Source of the DNA: Verrucomicrobiia bacterium
GTDB taxonomy: Bacteria > Verrucomicrobiota > Verrucomicrobiia > Limisphaerales > UBA11358
Assembly: GCA_031290985.1 (NCBI GenBank)
Contig: JARLJW010000041.1
Location: 1 to 49,634 of the forward strand
Reading direction: 5' to 3'
Length of the DNA stretch: 49,634 nucleotides
The notes beneath the pieces are model-generated. The model saw only the letters and a program-made list of their open reading frames with translations. It had not been told where the DNA came from and did no database searches. This document shows positions 49,521-49,634 of the stretch, in pieces. Position 1 is the first letter of the stretch. Each line of letters begins with the position of its first letter. The position numbers were made by a program, and so were the translations under genes.

Positions 49521-49634
49521 GGACATCACGTGGTGGCCGACTGCCAAGTCCCTCCTCCAGCCCCGGCTTCTCGCAGCGTAAGGCCAGTCCGGCACGGACC
49601 CGGTCAAATTCCAGCCGTTGCGCGAGCTGTTCCC

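Noticed and set aside
49338..49607. 89-codon minus-strand frame before alanine racemase
   Set aside because: The translation (RLESRQHRQARKPALRRS) is produced by the hairpin array and has no protein character.

Overview
The window is GC-rich bacterial DNA with dense, often overlapping genes. It looks like a Verrucomicrobiota genome, probably a relative of Pedosphaera/Limisphaerales. This assignment is an inference from gene content: ACP/FkbH/MBOAT envelope genes, a SigK/RskA-like lipid locus, a secreted PQQ-type sugar dehydrogenase with Ig-like modules, and many hairpin repeats. No rRNA, tRNA or CRISPR array was seen.

Layout. 1-1.1 kb is mobile-element debris: repeated IS-end motifs and a frameshifted, truncated ISKra4-like transposase. 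1.1-6.1 kb (minus strand) is a compact operon of FkbH-like HAD/GNAT protein, acyl carrier protein, SGNH-type membrane protein, a tiny one-helix membrane protein, MBOAT O-acyltransferase and a VOC-fold protein. It reads as an envelope or exopolysaccharide acylation machine fed by an acyl/glyceryl-ACP. 6.2-16.3 kb holds polysaccharide genes: a broken acyltransferase-3, an O-antigen-ligase-like protein, a GT9 transferase, a methyltransferase, two GT4-type transferases, two tandem CDP-paratose-epimerase-like SDRs and a GT-C membrane transferase. 16.3-21 kb carries a LysR regulator, a Cof-type phosphatase, and an OYE/luciferase-like reductase pair facing an ArsR regulator across two matching inverted-repeat operators.

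21-30.2 kb is the most coherent system. An ECF sigma factor with its RskA-like membrane anti-sigma is divergent from a lipid-modifying gene run: desaturase, FAD oxidoreductase, DUF1365, cyclopropane-fatty-acid synthase, DUF1475, DUF2062, DUF1295 and a second CFA-like methyltransferase. It mirrors the sigK-rskA-ufaA1 neighbourhood of Mycobacterium tuberculosis with added desaturase and methyltransferase. Both divergent transcripts carry the same promoter-like motif, GCATCC-N16-CG(A/T)TT, which suggests that the sigma factor drives both. BIME-like hairpin repeats are interspersed, and one forms the 3' end of the CFA synthase gene.

30.5-37.2 kb (minus strand) is an acyl-CoA oxidation electron-transfer operon: an extended acyl-CoA dehydrogenase, ETF:quinone oxidoreductase with a cysteine-rich ferredoxin tail, a flavodoxin-fold reductase, EtfB and EtfA. 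37.5-40.7 kb has an IS4 (DUF4372) transposase relic, comM/yifB, a GYF-domain membrane protein and a duplicated 3' end of comM. 41-49.3 kb carries an Aas-like acyltransferase/acyl-ACP synthetase, the secreted sugar dehydrogenase, a BioF-like PLP enzyme, an aminoacyl-tRNA-protein-transferase-like protein and alanine racemase. The last 350 bp hold an array of short hairpins.
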